Shown here piece by piece: positions 10,703-20,799 of a DNA stretch of 64,000 bases. The stretch is from Symbiodinium natans. Taxonomy: Eukaryota > Sar > Dinophyceae > Suessiales > Symbiodiniaceae. Position 1 is the first letter of the stretch. Every line of letters starts with the position of its first letter. The translations under genes and the position numbers were made by a program. The notes beneath the pieces are model-generated. The model saw only the letters and a program-made list of their open reading frames with translations. It was not told where the DNA came from and made no database searches. The stretch covers positions 718,514 through 782,513 of the forward strand of contig CAJNDS010000569.1 of the NCBI GenBank assembly GCA_905221605.1. Direction: 5' to 3'.

Positions 10703-11125
10703 TTAAAGGTTTAGGGTAGCGATCACGATCGACAATTCTGAAAACGACGCAAACCGCTCCTCGTTGACAAAGTCATCAAAGGAAGGCATGTCCTTCTCAG
10801 CATGGGAAGGACTTTTGGCCCATTCTATCAAAAACAACAAAGAGGAAACATTCACGATCGGCAAGTCTGAAAAAAGAAGCAAACCGCTGCTCGTTGACAA
10901 AGTCCTCAAAGGACTATACTCCCCTTAGAACCTTAATAAAAACAATGTTTTTAATATCCTCTTGAGTTGTATATGAAAAAAATATTCCCAAGGGGGATAT
11001 AGAGGAAGGCAAAGCGTTGAAAGCGGGATCCTTCTCAGCAGATGGACTTTGGGCCTGCACGGGAGCCCTGGGCGACACTTTTTTCGTAGCAGGATTGTAA
11101 CCGTTATAGGCCTGATTATGGGAAT
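10703..11125 (-). CDS. exon with a tandemly duplicated FxDFVNExRFAS motif, interrupted by an introner
   Basis: Reading leftward from 11125, after GGGCTAG, the frame is TGPYNSHNQAYNGYNP, KKVSPRAPVQAQSPSAEKD, then ALPS | FEDFVNEQRFAS, with the 89-bp introner at the bar. A second unit follows: EWAKSPSHAEKDMPSFDDFV, NEERFASF. The two units share SPS-AEKD and PSF(E/D)DFVNE(Q/E)RFASF, so the segment arose by tandem duplication. A one-base difference in a T-run (plus strand about 10870-10876) puts the units in different frames: a frameshift, a sequencing error or an intron boundary. The repeat is rich in Ser and charged residues, with no known domain. I do not recognise the family. Confidence 0.5.
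10914..11002 (-). mobile_element. introner-like element copy 2
   Basis: The 89-bp element runs CTATACTCCCCTT to AAGGGGGATATAG, with a 4-bp target duplication AGGA (10910-10913 and 11003-11006). It interrupts PS|FEDFV in the coding frame. If not removed, the frame stops at the terminal TAG of the element. The 3' AG is present, but the duplicated TCCT does not give a GT, GC or GA donor, so correct splicing is doubtful here. Confidence 0.8.
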
Positions 11126-12860
11126 TATAAGGCCCTGTCTAGCCCATCCTGGCACTCAACGGAATTGATTTCAGTAGCGGTCCAAAAAGGCGAAAGTCGT
11201 GCCCAAACTTGAACTCAAGTCCCCACTCACTCTCTTGACTCTCTTCATTTATTTGTGCAAAACAAGGCACATGGACCGCAGTTGTGAGCAACAACGAGCC
11301 ACGCCCTCCAACTACGGTGCCCACAGGTTCGGGTTACCCTAAACCCTAAACCCTAATTAAACCCTAAACCCTAAACCCTAAACCCTAAACCCTATTGTGC
11401 CCATCCTTTCGAAGTAGAGCAGGCTCCTGATGCTCGGCGGTGCCTGCATCAGCAGCGCCGCCGGCGGTTGCCGCTGCGCCCGTAGGTTCCTGATGGAGAG
11501 GGTTTAGGGTTTAAAAGGGCTTATAAGGGTTTATAAGGGTTTAAGGGTGTTCAGGGCTTTTCAGGGTTTTTCGGGGTTCTTAAGGGTTGCTAAGGGTTTA
11601 GAAGGGTCTAAGGGTTAAGGGTTAGGGGTTTAGGGCTTAGGGCCTCGCTGAGATGATTCGCGCGGAAGGTCTTTTTGTGTGGTTACGGGGGTTGGGGGGG
11701 TTTGCGGTTTAGGTTATTTCAAGTTTATGGTTTAGTCTTCCGGGGCATGTGCAGAAATGTGCCCAATTCTCTGACTCATGGTCCATTTGAGAGGGGTTGT
11801 GGTGGGTATGTATAGGCAGCAGGGTCCCTATGTCTTGCTATATCCCTAAACCCTAAACCCTAAACTCCATATCCACCCTATAAGCCCGAAACTTCGACTG
11901 TGCTATCCAAGATTACAACTTCTGGCCCTTGACGTGCTCGGCTACGAAGGTGAAGGAGCTCTGAGCGGGTTTAGGATTTAGGGTTAAGGGTTTAGGGTTT
12001 CGGGTTTAGGGTTTCAGTCTTCAGTCCCCCCAAAGAAGCCTCCTTGGGATGAGGGTGTCGGGTCCTGCTCCCCATAGCCGTCGTCTGCAAACAGACCCAT
12101 GTCGATCTCGTCTGAAACCTTCCGCAGACATCCCCGGCTGCCGTGATCAGGGGATTGTGTTTAAGTGGGGTTTAGGGTTTAGGGTCTTAAGTAGGCCTCT
12201 AGAAATGCAAAGAATGCGTGCGAGAGCGGTTGCAAATGCTGTAGTCCTTCTGCTAGGAGCCGAGCCCCAAAAAGTGTACCCCAAGTATCCCAAGTCTCTA
12301 GAACCGAAGTGCAAGACCATAGTTTCTCAATATACCCGCGCACAGGTGGGGTTAGCTAGGTTTTGAAGCGTCGCCGTGTTGATTCATCACCACTGCTAGT
12401 TTTGCAAGTGAGACTCTGATTCTTCAATAATCAGCTACTGGTATCCATGTCGGTCAAAGGTTTCATGACTGCGACCGTGATCATGACGGTTGCGATGCTA
12501 CTCTGATGAACATTATGTTTCGGCTGCTTTTTTGCGGGCTTTGGGAGTAAAAGCGGGTGTGGCCTCAACACTGCTAAACAACCCCCATTGCAACCTCATC
12601 CCCTTCCCTTCCACCGCACCTCGCTGTCCTGATCCCCCACATCCCCCAGCTCTACAGCTGTGGAGACCTGCCAGCAGAGTAAGACTCTGCACTGTACGCT
12701 ATACTTTTGGGGCGGAAGTGGACTTGGTCAAAGTCAAGAACATCTTGCAGTCAGAAGTCGAGAACATCATATGGACGGGTTGTCTCAAAACCTTGTCCAA
12801 GATGCCTTTATTCGCCGATGCTGGAAACCGGTCAACGTGCAACAGATTACTATACCAATT

Positions 12861-12966
12861 CCTTAAGAACCCCCCCCCCCCCCCCCGCCAAAGAAAAAAA
12901 AACGTTCTTGATTACAAGGGTAATATAGGGATTCTTATCTTATCTTTTGGGGGGTCTTAAAGCAAA
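12861..12966. mobile_element. inverted-repeat element, TTAAGAACCCCC family
   Basis: The left end CTTAAGAACCCCCCCC pairs with the right end GGGGGGTCTTAAAG. The interior CTTGATTACAAGGGTAATA resembles the element at 61688-61812. The long C-run lies at the left end. Confidence 0.5.
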
Positions 12967-13447
12967 CCTTAAAGCAAACAATAGAGGAATGAAACAACAC
13001 CTTCGGCCCTAAACCCTAAACCCTAAACCCCAAACCCTGAACCCAAAACCCAAAACCCTGAATCGACTGGCACCTCGCCATCCTGGTCGCCCGCATCCTC
13101 CGCCATTTCGACCGGCCCGCGCTCCTGGCGTCGTCAGGCGAGAAAAACATTTCAGGGGGTGCGGTTTAGGGTTTAGGGTTTAAGGGTTCTCCCCGGATTC
13201 TCCCCTCTAGGGTTCTCAGGGCTTGTGTGAGATCTGTGGTGGTTTGCGCAGGTTTTATGGGGTCTACGTATGGTTTGTGGTATGTTCAAGCCTAGAAGCA
13301 TGCGTTCAGGTCTGCAAGGCTCTGTTTAGGTTCACTATTCACCCGAAAAGAGTCGCACATTCTTGACCAAGGCTTGCTGTGAGGAACTTGTTCATCTCCT
13401 GAAACTCGACCTAAACCCCAAAATTTAAACACCATTTTCACGCTCAA

Positions 13448-13530
13448 GGGATGTTCCCCCTCACTAGAGATTATCGTAGGGGGTTACGATCATCGCGATT
13501 CAGGACTGTTAGGATAAGGGGGAACATCCC
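13448..13530. mobile_element. 83-bp palindromic element
   Basis: GGGATGTTCCCCCT at 13448 pairs with AGGGGGAACATCCC ending at 13530, with weaker pairing inside. A diverged relative at about 21915-22001 begins with the same GGGATGTTCCCCCTTA. Confidence 0.6.
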
Positions 13531-14843
13531 AACACACCGACCAGTCTCCGAATCGCACTGGGCCATGCCTCGTCACGCGAAACCTGCACCACCTCGACCG
13601 CTGGCTCCTGGATTGGGACTTGAATGTGCATATTTTTTAAGTTCAAACACCGTATGATAGCACAAGAGCTACCTGACCAAAGAAGGATGTGTGTTTTTGT
13701 ACACATCATTGGTATATCTTACAACACATACACATACACAAAAATAAATGCATGTCTACGGATGTATCTGCTAGCTGAATACACACATGACGACCGGGAC
13801 CCAGCACCGAGGGCGCAGGCGCACGGGATTCAATCTTTTTTGCAGCACACACACATGTGTATATATATATATACATATATGTGAACATGGTATGTATGTA
13901 TGTATGTACGTACATACGCATGTTACGTATGTATGTATGTATGTATGAAGAAGAAGTGGTCGGACACGCAAACAAAAGATGTATATGGATACGTATGCTA
14001 CTTTTTTGTTTATTTGTTTTACTGTTCGGCCAGCCCGAAAACTTGGAGACATCATCTGAATCGAATCGGGGGGCTATTTCTGAGCATGTGTATGTAGTAT
14101 GTATATACATCTGTAGTTTATCTATTCAAGTATCTACGTATTTCTTCATTTACCCACACATGAAATTGCGCTGTGCATCTTGCTCGTGGCTCCCTGGGGG
14201 TCGTGAATGGACGTTTCAGTGGGGATCACGAAACACAAACACGCAAGAGCTTCATCACTGCCCCAGGTGTAGAGTGTTGAGGCAGGACCCTATAGCTAGA
14301 AACTAGGCCTAGCTTCGCTTTGTATGAAAAAACCCAGAACTGCTCTCTCCTCTTCCTTAACGTCCACGTCTGCAGCAGCCGACGATGCTGCGACAGCGCC
14401 CGCACCCTGGGCCTGAAACAAACTTAGACCCCACGTCCCAGGTCCAGCTCGGGGTGTCAAGGGTGGATTTCGGGTTGGGTTGTTTGTTTGTGGGCTTTAC
14501 AAGGGGCCCATAGAAACTCAAAACTCCTTTGAAGAACCAGCTCCATCCAGTCCTACCGAACAATGCAGGATCTCAGAGCCCCTGAACCTCAAGGCCCTCG
14601 CGCGCACGCGCGAAATCCCTGAACCCGTTCCTACAATGGTGCATCACCACTTGGTCTATCTACTACACTACTACCATTCATCATCATCATCATCATCATC
14701 ATAGTCTTCATCTGAATCATCTAATTTACATTCTATCAACTTAGACTTCACCCGCCTCGACGAAACCTCCCTTTCGAATACTGGGCTCCGTTTCTCCCAG
14801 CCTCTGTACGACAGGCCTTTTTTTCTTGCTTCACTCGTACAGA

Positions 14844-14936
14844 ACCCTAAACCATCCTAAACCCTAAACCCTAAACCCTAAACCCTAAACCCTAAACCCT
14901 AAACCCTAAACCCTAAAACCCTAAAACCCTAAACAC
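14844..14936 (-). repeat. CCCTAAA tract
   Basis: About twelve CCCTAAA units with two CCCTAAAA variants at the end. Confidence 0.9.
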
Positions 14937-15010
14937 TGTGGACCCTGGGCTCCGAAGCCCCTAACTCCGACCATATGCACCCCATGGCGCTGGGAACGGG
15001 AGATCAGGAA

Positions 15011-15172
15011 GGTTTAGGGTTTATAGGGTTTATAGGGTTTATTTAGGGTTTATTTAGGGTTTATTTAGGGTTTATTTAGGGTTTATAGGGTTTATAGGGT
15101 TTTTAGGGTTTATTTAGGGTTTATTTAGGGTTTATAGGGTTTATAGGGTTTATTTAGGGTTTATAGGGTTTA
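15011..15172 (+). repeat. variant telomere-type array (TTTATAGGG and TTTATTTAGGG)
   Basis: About seventeen units alternate between GGGTTTATA and GGGTTTATTTA in a mosaic order. The expanded 9- and 11-base units are not standard telomere repeats. Related TTTATAGGG arrays lie at 35582-35655 (opposite strand) and 51028-51250. Confidence 0.85.
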
Positions 15173-18100
15173 TGTTTTTGTTTTTTTGTTTCACCTGCCC
15201 AGCTGACACTCAGGCCACATTGCAGGGACTCATTTCGGAGGGTTTCGGGTTTTCTTTGCCACCCGCCTAGCTGAGCCCAGAGGGACCCTCGCAGGGACAA
15301 GTCGTGGGAATGGGTTTCGGGTTTAATTAGGGATTAGGGGATTAGACGACAAAACAACTCACCCCGAATCCCCAGTCCTGAAGCCGGCGCCGCTTGCGGA
15401 GCGAGCCCTGCATAGATGTGGGCTTGATACGATAGCCTGATAGGCCTTGGAATCCGTACAGTCCTCCCTAATTATAAAAAGCCTGCTCTATAGATGGACT
15501 ATAGGGTAGAATCGCTACATAGCACATCCAGGTACAAGCTTGAGTCGGATGGGTCGGAGGCTTCGGATTCGCCATAACCAACAACTTAGCTTGAGTCTGC
15601 ACTGCAGGGCCAGACTTACAGGGTGCGGGGCGACCTTTTCTGCTGACGGAACTCCTTCCAGCAAAAGCCTATAGGACAGCCCCGTCGTTAAGCATCGTGG
15701 AGCAAAGTGCGTCGGGCTCGCATGAAAATTCATAATTCCCAGGAGGACTAAGCTGACTCTTCTTGTGTGCATGCGAGCGTGTGTGCGCGTGCGTGCCCGT
15801 GCGCATGTGCAGGCACGCCCTCGTGCGTGTCTGCATCAGGCTGGGTTTGCAGTTAAAGAGTTTGGCGTTCACCGCTGAGGGTTGGCTTACGTTGCTGCTG
15901 TGGCTTTGGGCATTCTGCAGGGAAGGGACAGCCTTACTACACTTACATAGACCACGGCAATCTAAAACAAGTTGTAGTAAATACAACCCAAAATTTTGGG
16001 CCCTTATTGGCCCGTATAACTCTCTCTACAGCAGTCTTTTTGGCTTCCCACTCTGTAAGGACTGAAAGAAACCGATAGAATTGGGTTCCTTCTCAACAGA
16101 AGATACATGGTTACATGGTCATCGAAGAATCTCCCAGGCAAGAACGAAGAACATGATGAACATGTGCCCCCATGAACAGCACGCCAAAATGGTCACTTGC
16201 AAGCATGCCCCTGTGCCGCCTGCTGCCCAGATGTCACCAAGTCCTGCTGGGTGTCCTGCGTAAGGCCCCCTTTCTTGCATCCAGGTGTTTAAGGCTTAGG
16301 GGCTAGATTATAGGTTTTGGTGCCAGGGTCAGAGGTCTACCACGAGCTCTGAGCCTGACTCACCTTTGGATTTGATTTGCAGACTTATGTCACAAACCCC
16401 CTTAGAGTTTCGACTCTCGCACTCGACAAAGCAGGCAAGGATTCCCCTTAGGCTTTGGGGTTTCTGTTGCTGCCTGCCTCGCTGAACTGTACGTCCACAT
16501 TGCAGAGATTTGGACGTAAATGCGTGAAAAACGATTCTTTGATTGTTGCAGGGGCAAGGCGAAGTCTATTTCAGGCTCAGCCGGCTTCTCTCCCTTCATG
16601 GGGGCCTTCCAAAGATTGGACGCCCACCACAGACCAACCAAACCTCCGTCGGTCTCACCAGACCGGGCACCAGTGGAGTGTAGTGTGTAGAGCCCATCTT
16701 TTTCGTGAGTAGGAGAGCAGGTCCCTCTCCAGGGTTTTTGCCTTAGGGTTTCGGGTTTAGGGTTTGGGCATGCGTGATGTGTTGCTCAAAGTTTTCGAGG
16801 CACCCTGGGCTATAGGGTCCATCGGAGGGTCTCTTCAGCAACTCTTCTCTACCGGCCCTCGAGCCAACCCGAAACCCTAAACCCTAAACCCTAAACCCTA
16901 AACCCTGCTCCTCGGCCGGGACCTTCACTGTGCCAGCAGTGGGAAAAAAACTTAGGTCTCGGGGTTGAGCCTGCAGAACCCCAAAATGCTCTTGTTTGTA
17001 GGTTTTTGGGAGGGAAATGTTAGGAGTGCCATGTTACAACAGCCCCCCAACAAGGGCTTAGGGAATCAAGCTGCGTGGTGCTGTTCGGCGCAGACATGAA
17101 AGTAGAATGACATAGGGACCGTAGGACTACTGCTCGTATTTACTCCGAACCCTATATTACCTCAGACCCCTTTTTGTTTGGCATAATGGCAACCTACGAA
17201 ACCCCGAGCCCGTGCAGTGGCCCCCAAAGCCCCCTTTGGAACCCTGAAAGGCTCATCCAGTAAGTTTAAGGGCCCTAAACCCTAAACCCTGATCCTTAAA
17301 CCCTTAAACCCTAAACCCTAAGCCCGAAACCCTAAACCCACAACCCTAAACCCTCAAAGCCAAGCGTCGCGAGATGCCCGGCCCGCCAACATGGCTTGGC
17401 CCTGCTCCTGCGGAGCAGCCGATTGTGTTTTTTTTCTGTGGGGTCTGCAGGGTCTGCTGCTGGACAGGGCGTTTTGCTGTAAATATCTGGGCCTTCTGAT
17501 TTCAAGAGTATTTCGAGTAGTGTGCTGGGTATTGTTACCAGCTATTTCGGGATTCTAAGAGAATGATCTTGGTATTTAGGGTGTTCCCCACCGTCCTGTG
17601 TCGGCAGCTTATGCCCGGAAGCCTCAGCCCTAAACCCAAAACCCTGGCCACGGTTAGGGTGGTTGTTTGCTAAGGGGTTCTTGTAGAGGGGCCGGCTACT
17701 CGCCAGAGAATTGCAAGCTCTCGGAAGGGTGCAGGCTGGAATTCACAGAGTGGCGGCTGTAATTCAGCACTATGGGATTGGTGGACTACTTGTAACCATC
17801 CCGCGTAAACCCCACCAGGCTACTAGTATAGTGACTAGAGTCTAATGGGAGACAATGGACGCTAAGAAAGTCAAAAACCATCACGGCTCGACTGCCAGCA
17901 AAGCTGTCTCATGATCCAGAACTTGCTGGCCTATGAGTATGCTATTATCTGGCTACATTCCTCCATTGATATATCGAAATTAACATGTTGTGATGTTGCA
18001 ACTGGATGCCATTTTTCGCGATGTCTAAACAATATTGTATGACTACGTTCCTGTATCGATGAATCGAAATTATAACATATTGTCATTTGTTTTTCTTGTT

Positions 18101-19112
18101 TTACATGGTTACATTATTGTCTGCGCCCGTCTTTTGCCATCCCTCCGCGAGGCATATAAGTGTTGATGCAACGCAAGGGTTTGATGGTTGAGGGAAAAGT
18201 TCGGCCCCCAAAATCCCCTAAACCCTAAACCCTAAACCCCAAACCCTAAACCCTAAACCCTAAACCCATAATCGGCCAGAGCCCTGGAAGCCCCTAGCTG
18301 CCCCTTCATGCGTCTGCTGCTCTTGCGTTTTCCCTGATGACCGTGGTTTCCGGCTACTGGAGGCTTCATCGGTTCGCATGGCGCGATGGTGATGGTGTGA
18401 GAAAAGAGACAACGTGTGCTCAACGTGGGTATTTGTGAGAAGAGGTCCAGAAGTGTGATGCCCCGACTGCCGTGGATATGTACCTGTACCTGCTGCCCAG
18501 AGGCCAAGGCTGGTAAAAACCGGAAGCTGTGTTCTCTTTCCTGTGATTGCTCAGTTGTAAAAGCTTATGGGATGAACAAGGTTTAGCTCTAGCAGAATTG
18601 TCAACCAACTTCTGTCAGACAAGCACGTGGCAGTGGGGCAACTAAAGGCCTTTGGGATGAAAAGGGGATTGCATTGCCCCAAAAAGGTTAACGGTTACCT
18701 GCTCTGCTACTAGGAAAACCCTGTAAACCCTCAAATCTTCACGACCCTGGACGCTGTAAGCCCTGAACCTCAAAAATCCGAGGTATGCATCCTAAACCCT
18801 AAACCAACCCTGAACCCTGAACCCTGAACCTAAAAAGTCCTAGGTATGCCACCCTCAGCAGCCCGGCACCTCACGAGGGGACCACGATCGCCTTGTCAAG
18901 GCCTCTCGTTGGCGTTCAGGGTTTAGGGTTGGTGTTTAGAGTGTAGAGAGTTCAGGGTGAGAACCCAAAGAAAACCCTGAACCCTCACATGCCTTAACAA
19001 AGCATTCCAATATTTAATGCTGGTGAGCTGGCGGTTAGTGTAGGCGACTCCTCACTCCAGACTCGATATGCCCTCGACGTCTCCGGAAGCACGTGCTTGG
19101 GACCTTGACTCG

Positions 19113-19227
19113 CCCTAAACCCTAAACCCTAAACCCTAGGGTTAAACCCTAAACCCTAAACCCGAAACCCTAAACCCTAAACCCTAAACCCTAAACCCTC
19201 CCCCCCCCCCCCCCCCCCCCCCCCCCC
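19113..19227 (-). repeat. CCCTAAA tract ending in a C-run
   Basis: About eleven CCCTAAA units, with a local inversion (CCCTAGGGTTAAACCC near 19134), run directly into a ~27-base C tract. Confidence 0.85.
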
Positions 19228-19796
19228 AGTCCCAGCTGCGCTGCGCCTGCCGCGCCCGGCGGTCAGGAGAAGCCACAGGGGATGTCTGAAGCAGGGGTTT
19301 AGGGTTTAGGGTTTAGGGAGGGGATCGTCACTGATCGTCCCTTCAGATGTCGTTGCTTGAGGGCCCTGTTTAAGCCCTGTTGAAGGCTTTTTGCAGAACC
19401 TGAAGCAGCCGGAGACGCCTGGGTGGAAGCCAGAGCAGCTGCTGGGAGGGTCTCCTCTCAAGGGGTTGCAGGAGGGCCTCACTTAGAATTCTGGAGACTC
19501 AGGAACCACTACATGTTGCTTATGAACTCAGATTGTTTAAGTCCGCAACATACTGCCCGAGCATCTGGGCCTTCTATTGTGGAAGTGTGCACTTCGCAAC
19601 CCCTCACCAATCCGATCTCACTGCAAAGTGCTGGTAGAGTCTCAGGATGGGCCAGAATTGCAATCATCAACAACTGCCAATCAGGGCCCCAAACGAGGGA
19701 ATTTCTGAGAGTTTAGCCCATCGTTGTCTTTTGGTGTTTCAAATCCACGTCTAGCAGTCTTGTGACACATGACAGGCATCTTGCCGCACGCCACGC

Positions 19797-19871
19797 CTCG
19801 TCGCGCTTTTGGCCGCACCTCCGGCAGAACAGCGAGTCGTCCATGTAAACGTTGCCGCAAGCCGGGCAGTT
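19797..19871 (-). CDS. zinc-ribbon cassette exon 1
   Basis: A 75-nt exon in phase 0 reads NCPACGNVYMDDSLFCRRCG then QKRDE. The two CxxC knuckles, spaced 12 residues apart, should bind one zinc. It begins after GACAG and ends GAG before a GC donor (GCGTGG). It is nearly identical to the three cassettes at 20.1-20.8 kb. Zinc ribbons of this type are frequent in dinoflagellate multidomain proteins; the role here is unknown. Confidence 0.75.
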
Positions 19872-19993
19872 CTGTCAGGAGCTTAGAGGTGAAATGGATG
19901 CTGAGATTCTGATTATTCGACAGACCGGTTTTGGGCTTGTTGCGCACTCGGGGTTCAAGACTCGGTGCAGGGAATTAAGGCTGATTTCGGCGG

Positions 19994-20032
<39 letters not shown>

Positions 20033-20102
20033 GGGCTTCACGGTTTTCGTGTACAGAGGCTGTGTGCGACTCTATCTTAGCCCCACCAGCACCGATCCGC
20101 AC

Positions 20103-20180
20103 CTCCTGGTGGCGCTTGCGGCCACACCTCCGGCAGAACAGCGAGTCGTCCATGTAAACATTGCCGCAAGCCGGGCAGTC
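20103..20180 (-). CDS. zinc-ribbon cassette exon 2
   Basis: A 78-nt phase-0 exon: DCPACGNVYMDDSLFCRRCG then RKRHQE. The acceptor is CTGGCAG and the donor GTGCGG. It lies between a G-run (19995-20031) and the next cassette. Confidence 0.8.
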
Positions 20181-20494
20181 CTGCCAGGGATGTCGGCTTA
20201 GCGTTCATAGCTCTGGGTTCATAGCGGGCTGGCTGTGAAGGTGTGGGCATTGGGTTCAAGACTCGGCGCAGAGACTTGGGCTTTGGGGCTCACGAGCACA
20301 AAGAGGGAGCAGTCTCTTAAAACATTTCTTTTACTAAGAGATATCCTCTCCAAGGAAAACTGTGCGTCATGGCGGGTGACTTCAGCTAGCTTAGAAGAAC
20401 TAAGCCGTAACTAAGCCAGCCAAACTCGAGCGAGTTCAAGACCCACCACCATCACCACCACCACGACCGCCACCACCGCCACCTCTGTCCGCAC

Positions 20495-20572
20495 CTCGTA
20501 GCCACGTTTGCGGCCGCACCTCCGGCAGAACAGCGAGTCGTCCATGTAAACGTTGCCGCAAGCCGGGCAGTC
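20495..20572 (-). CDS. zinc-ribbon cassette exon 3
   Basis: A 78-nt phase-0 exon: DCPACGNVYMDDSLFCRRCG then RKRGYE. The acceptor is CTAGCAG and the donor GTGCGG, followed on the minus strand by a GGT-rich intron start (20440-20490). Confidence 0.8.
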
Positions 20573-20635
20573 CTGCTAGGGGACGCTGGCATAGGGATCA
20601 GGCATCAGGGTTCAAGACTCGGCGCAGAAATCATC

Positions 20636-20702
20636 CACCACCACCACCACCACCACCACCACCACCACCACCACCACCACCACCACCACCACCACCACCA
20701 CC
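20636..20702. repeat. (CCA)n/(TGG)n microsatellite at an intron start
   Basis: About 22 CCA units on the plus strand; on the minus strand this is (TGG)n beginning within 10 nt of the zinc-ribbon exon 4 donor. Similar repeats follow cassettes 3 (about 20440-20490) and 5 (38287-38386) and a shorter one follows 7. Confidence 0.9.
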
Positions 20703-20711
20703 AGTCCGCAC

Positions 20712-20789
20712 CTCCGGGCCACGCTTGCGGCCGCACTTCCGGCAGAACAGTGAGTCGTCCATGAAAATGTTGCCGCAGGCCACGCAGTT
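20712..20789 (-). CDS. zinc-ribbon cassette exon 4
   Basis: A 78-nt phase-0 exon: NCVACGNIFMDDSLFCRKCG then RKRGPE. The acceptor is CTGGCAG and the donor GTGCGG, followed by a long TGG repeat (20636-20702). It is slightly diverged from cassettes 1-3. Confidence 0.8.
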
Positions 20790-20799
20790 CTGCCAGGGT

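Larger units (their letters stand above)
11200..19790. other. long stretch without a supportable gene
   Basis: I see no exon chain I trust here. It contains telomere-type runs (11338-11393, 11846-11870, 13009-13060, 14844-14936, 16870-16905, 17275-17355, 18218-18268, 19113-19200), their TTTATAGGG variants (15011-15172), TA-, TATG- and TCA-type microsatellites (13855-13950, 14680-14700), C-runs (12868-12887, 19200-19227) and the small inverted-repeat elements listed separately. A few open stretches (12049-12366, 12490-12860, 18253-18507) lack splice or motif support. Confidence 0.5.

Noticed and set aside
12490-12860. Possible glycosyltransferase exon (CYSDEHYV)
   Set aside because: A short motif match only; stops lie just upstream and no acceptor fits the frame.
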